Shown piece after piece: positions 39,600-39,773 of a stretch of DNA of 39,773 nt. Numbering within the stretch: the stretch's first letter is position 1; each line of letters opens with the position of its first letter. The position numbers were made by a program, and so were the translations under genes. The DNA comes from DAOTYH01 sp034435015. Its GTDB lineage: Bacteria; Chloroflexota; Anaerolineae; Aggregatilineales; UBA3940. Where the stretch lies: contig DAOTYH010000096.1 of NCBI GenBank assembly GCA_034435015.1, forward strand, positions 1 through 39,773, read 5' to 3'. Under the pieces are notes generated by a model that saw nothing but the letters and a program-made list of their open reading frames with translations, was not told the DNA's origin and did no database searches.

Positions 39600-39773
39600 T
39601 TCGCTTGTTTGGCCGCCTTAACGTTGATCTTAACGCTAGCATATAAATCCTCCCTTGACGGGAGTGGCTAAAAAGCTGGAGCCACAAAATCAATAAGGCA
39701 GGTAGGATAAGCAGGGAAGCGCTGTTTGTGAAGTTGGCGTTGGTTCCAGCAAAAGACGAAGAGGGAAACAGCA
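39600..39773. other. Non-coding right edge
   Basis: No convincing gene is seen. It holds a small hairpin CTCCC/GGGAG (39650-39654 with 39660-39664) and the CTTAACG pair upstream of the rpsA promoter. It is probably the spacer between rpsA and a gene outside the window. Confidence 0.4.

Overview
This is a gene-dense, moderately GC-rich chromosomal segment with no insertion sequence, prophage, CRISPR array, rRNA or tRNA that I could see. It carries bacterial housekeeping genes: hrcA-grpE-dnaK-dnaJ-prmA behind a perfect CIRCE, infA-rpsU, an S1 gene, a pgpH-ybeY-dgkA group, etfBA and mtaB. Around these sit a DHH-CBS-nucleotidyltransferase fusion, a four-GAF membrane histidine kinase, an ECF transporter with a fused double ATPase, and large TPR and secreted proteins. 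The mix, with frequent GTG/TTG starts and TATAAT/TAGAAT -10 boxes with poor -35 boxes, fits a Chloroflexota bacterium, perhaps Anaerolineae. This assignment is inference from gene content only. Layout, left to right. 1-2728 (minus): tRNA nucleotidyltransferase fusion followed by the start of a lipoprotein gene that leaves the window. 2875-9265 (plus): zinc-ribbon protein, ZIP metal transporter, electron transfer flavoprotein EtfBA, lone response regulator, TPR protein and its coupled membrane-anchored partner. 9255-13062 (minus): five-gene run of a DUF1080-like anchored protein, MtaB, adenosine-specific kinase, HIT protein and CBS-ACT protein. 13265-17890 (plus): YqeY-like protein, PgpH, YbeY, DgkA-type kinase and an SDR-fold protein. 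17930-19195 (minus): an AhpD-like gene with an in-frame TGA, then a lipoprotein. 19349-20872 (plus): a histidine ammonia-lyase-like enzyme with Ala-Cys-Gly in place of Ala-Ser-Gly. 20939-25006 (minus): giant sensor kinase. 25219-25980 (plus): methyltransferase. 26059-29896 (minus): ECF transporter ecfA-S-T. 30145-37360 (plus): heat-shock operon, PrmA and a small-molecule-kinase-like protein. 37463-39256 (minus): rpsA, rpsU and infA, with a long rpsA leader and strong promoter at the right end. The most striking finding is at 18614-19195. Two apparent short ORFs are one frame separated by a single TGA. Read as selenocysteine, that TGA completes the AhpD signature E-x11-C-x2-U-x3-H exactly. Directly after it lies a 7-bp hairpin with a 6-nt loop whose second base is G, 24 nt from the TGA, as expected of a bacterial SECIS. 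I therefore annotate a selenoprotein of the AhpD/peroxidase-related family. The divergent neighbour is an ammonia-lyase with a Cys at the MIO-forming serine position (residue 143). Other points of interest are likely leaderless mRNAs (nucleotidyltransferase, prmA), an S component with extra helices, and a palindrome carrying opposed -10 boxes upstream of the sensor kinase.
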